From JBOGXA01 sp050694175 (GTDB lineage: Bacteria > Actinomycetota > CADDZG01 > WHSQ01), in NCBI GenBank assembly GCA_050694175.1, contig JBOGXA010000005.1, positions 1 through 64,000 on the forward strand: a stretch of DNA of 64,000 bases, read 5' to 3'. The first letter of the stretch is position 1, and each line of letters starts with the position of its first letter. The translations under genes were made by a program, and so were the position numbers. Under the pieces are notes generated by a model, which saw only the letters and a list, made by a program, of their open reading frames with translations, searched no databases and had not been told where the DNA came from. Positions 63,239 through 64,000 of the stretch are shown piece after piece.

Positions 63239-64000
63239 TTAACGCATACCGCGCGCTATCGACGCGAACTTGGTGTACTGGTTCATGAACGCGAGCCGCA
63301 CCAGACCCGTGGGCCCGTTTCGATGCTTCGCAATAATCAATTCGGCTTCACCGCGGGCCTCTGACTCCGGGTTGTAGACCTCGTCGCGGTAGATGAACAT
63401 CACCATGTCCGAGTCCTGCTCTATCGAGTTGTGCACGACGACGCCGTTCGCGACAAAGTTGTGAGTGCTGGCCACCGTCATGTCGTAGACGTCGGCGGTT
63501 CCCTCCGGCACCACGGATCTCACCCGGTCCCACGCGAGCGCAGCGGAGAAGAGTTCGGCGTCATCGTCGGCAACGGCCATCGCGTGATTCCCCTCCGATG
63601 GGAGGTAGGGGGTTGCGCGCCCGTGCGGTCGAGGTGCCCCGCCCATGCGAGGAATCGCGATGCGCTCTTCCAATGCCAACTCGTCGAGGCGTCGCCAGCC
63701 GTCGAGTGTGAGGAAGGGATGGTTGGCAGTGGCCCTCACCCAGCGGCCACTGGCCGTAGACAGCCGGAAGATGCGCTTGTGCCCCGTCCTCCAGACTTTG
63801 ACGGCGCGCGCCGAACCCATCCGCCATCCGTCGAGGGTCGCGACCTCCGGCGCCTTGCCCACGAGAGAGACGATCGGGATCTGTTCGCCCGTCGCCAAGG
63901 TCACCAGCGTCTCGCCGGTGAGGCAACCGGATTCACGGAGGTCGCCCAGCAGCGGCCGCTTGTCCGCTCTGTACTCCACCGCGCGGTTGAGCTGCGACGC
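63239..64000 (-). CDS. dnaB: Replicative DNA helicase DnaB, C-terminal part with intein
   Basis: The gene continues beyond the right edge. The exteins read ASQLNRAVEYRADKRPLLGD then LRESG, and SIEQDSDMVMFIYRDEVYNP to the end RGEAELIIAKHRNGPTGLVR and FASIARGMR, the H4-L2 region of DnaB. Between LRESG and SIEQ lies a 166-residue intein (63428-63925). Without it the sequence is a normal DnaB end. After splicing this is the hexameric helicase of the replication fork. Confidence 0.95.
   Translation of the reverse strand, partial: ASQLNRAVEYRADKRPLLGDLRESGCLTGETLVTLATGEQIPIVSLVGKAPEVATLDGWRMGSARAVKVWRTGHKRIFRLSTASGRWVRATANHPFLTLDGWRRLDELALEERIAIPRMGGAPRPHGRATPYLPSEGNHAMAVADDDAELFSAALAWDRVRSVVPEGTADVYDMTVASTHNFVANGVVVHNSIEQDSDMVMFIYRDEVYNPESEARGEAELIIAKHRNGPTGLVRLAFMNQYTKFASIARGMR
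63428..63925 (-). other. DnaB mini-intein (166 residues)
   Basis: Begins with Cys (CLTGETLVTLATGEQIPI, block A), has block B RWVRATANHPFLT with the T-x-x-H, and blocks F and G TADVYDMTVASTHNFV and NGVVVHN before the +1 Ser. All splicing residues are present (Cys1, block-B His, penultimate His, terminal Asn, +1 Ser). No LAGLIDADG endonuclease lies between the blocks, only about 50 residues, so it is a mini-intein that cannot home by itself. Confidence 0.93.

Noticed and set aside
63428..63925. A homing endonuclease inside the DnaB intein
   Set aside because: No LAGLIDADG or HNH motif lies between the splicing blocks, and the room left is only about 50 residues.

Overview
The window is high-GC and gene-dense and reads as the chromosome of an actinomycetote, probably an uncultured lineage. 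The markers are mycothiol-linked genes (mca at 41264-42133 and a maleylpyruvate-isomerase/DinB-fold gene at 56993-57718), a dnaK-grpE-dnaJ-hspR operon with a HAIR operator, bldC next to a branched-chain amino-acid dehydrogenase as in Streptomyces, a class II DAHP synthase, and at least six genes that look leaderless with a TANNNT box 6-8 nt before the start codon. Species cannot be named from the sequence alone.

Layout. 1-6000: a DUF899 protein, a copper module (4-TM protein, secreted His-first protein, CopC-CopD fusion) and two decayed gene remnants (a second CopD tail and the end of a DUF2339 membrane protein). 6000-12500: tRNA-Asp, tRNA-Phe, bldC, a conserved actinobacterial protein, then an operon of Leu/Val/Phe dehydrogenase plus E1alpha, E1beta and E2 of a branched-chain 2-oxoacid dehydrogenase. 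12480-15680: tyrosine catabolism (hpd-hmgA-fah). 15700-18250: nadB and an enoyl-CoA hydratase bracketed by 60-bp-period repeats. 18250-32240: purine synthesis, as purB-purC-Yip1-purS-purQ-purL-purF-histidine kinase in one tightly coupled operon and purA-purD-purE in another, with a methyltransferase and an HTH/nucleotidyltransferase toxin-antitoxin-like pair between them. 32260-43500: dodecin, a membrane protein with a RanBP2-type zinc finger, a YyaL/SPATA20-type thioredoxin-fold protein, ArfB, a glycosyltransferase pair, an FtsH-like protease, mca and a LysM transglycosylase. 43700-48160: nadA-nadC-ilvA, and class II DAHP synthase on the other strand. 48200-57700: a SelW/Rdx selenoprotein gene split by an in-frame TGA, lemA, htpX, the heat-shock operon, and an EtfD-like Fe-S oxidoreductase. 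57700-64000: dcd, small proteins, tRNA-Gly, two secreted proteins, nth and the end of dnaB carrying a mini-intein.

The most notable items are: (1) the SelW-like selenoprotein at 48217-48480, with UGA in its CxxU motif and a bacterial-type SECIS hairpin 3' of it; (2) a structured leader of about 105 nt found twice, directly before purB and before the gene beside bldC, with a compensatory base-pair change, which I cannot match to any riboswitch class I know; (3) a paired-operator HTH/nucleotidyltransferase module; (4) 60-bp-period intergenic repeat families; (5) a 166-residue DnaB mini-intein. The purine, NAD, branched-chain and tyrosine genes together describe a heterotroph that makes its own cofactors and burns amino acids, with electrons from acyl-CoA and amino-acid oxidation probably entering the quinone pool through the EtfD-like protein.
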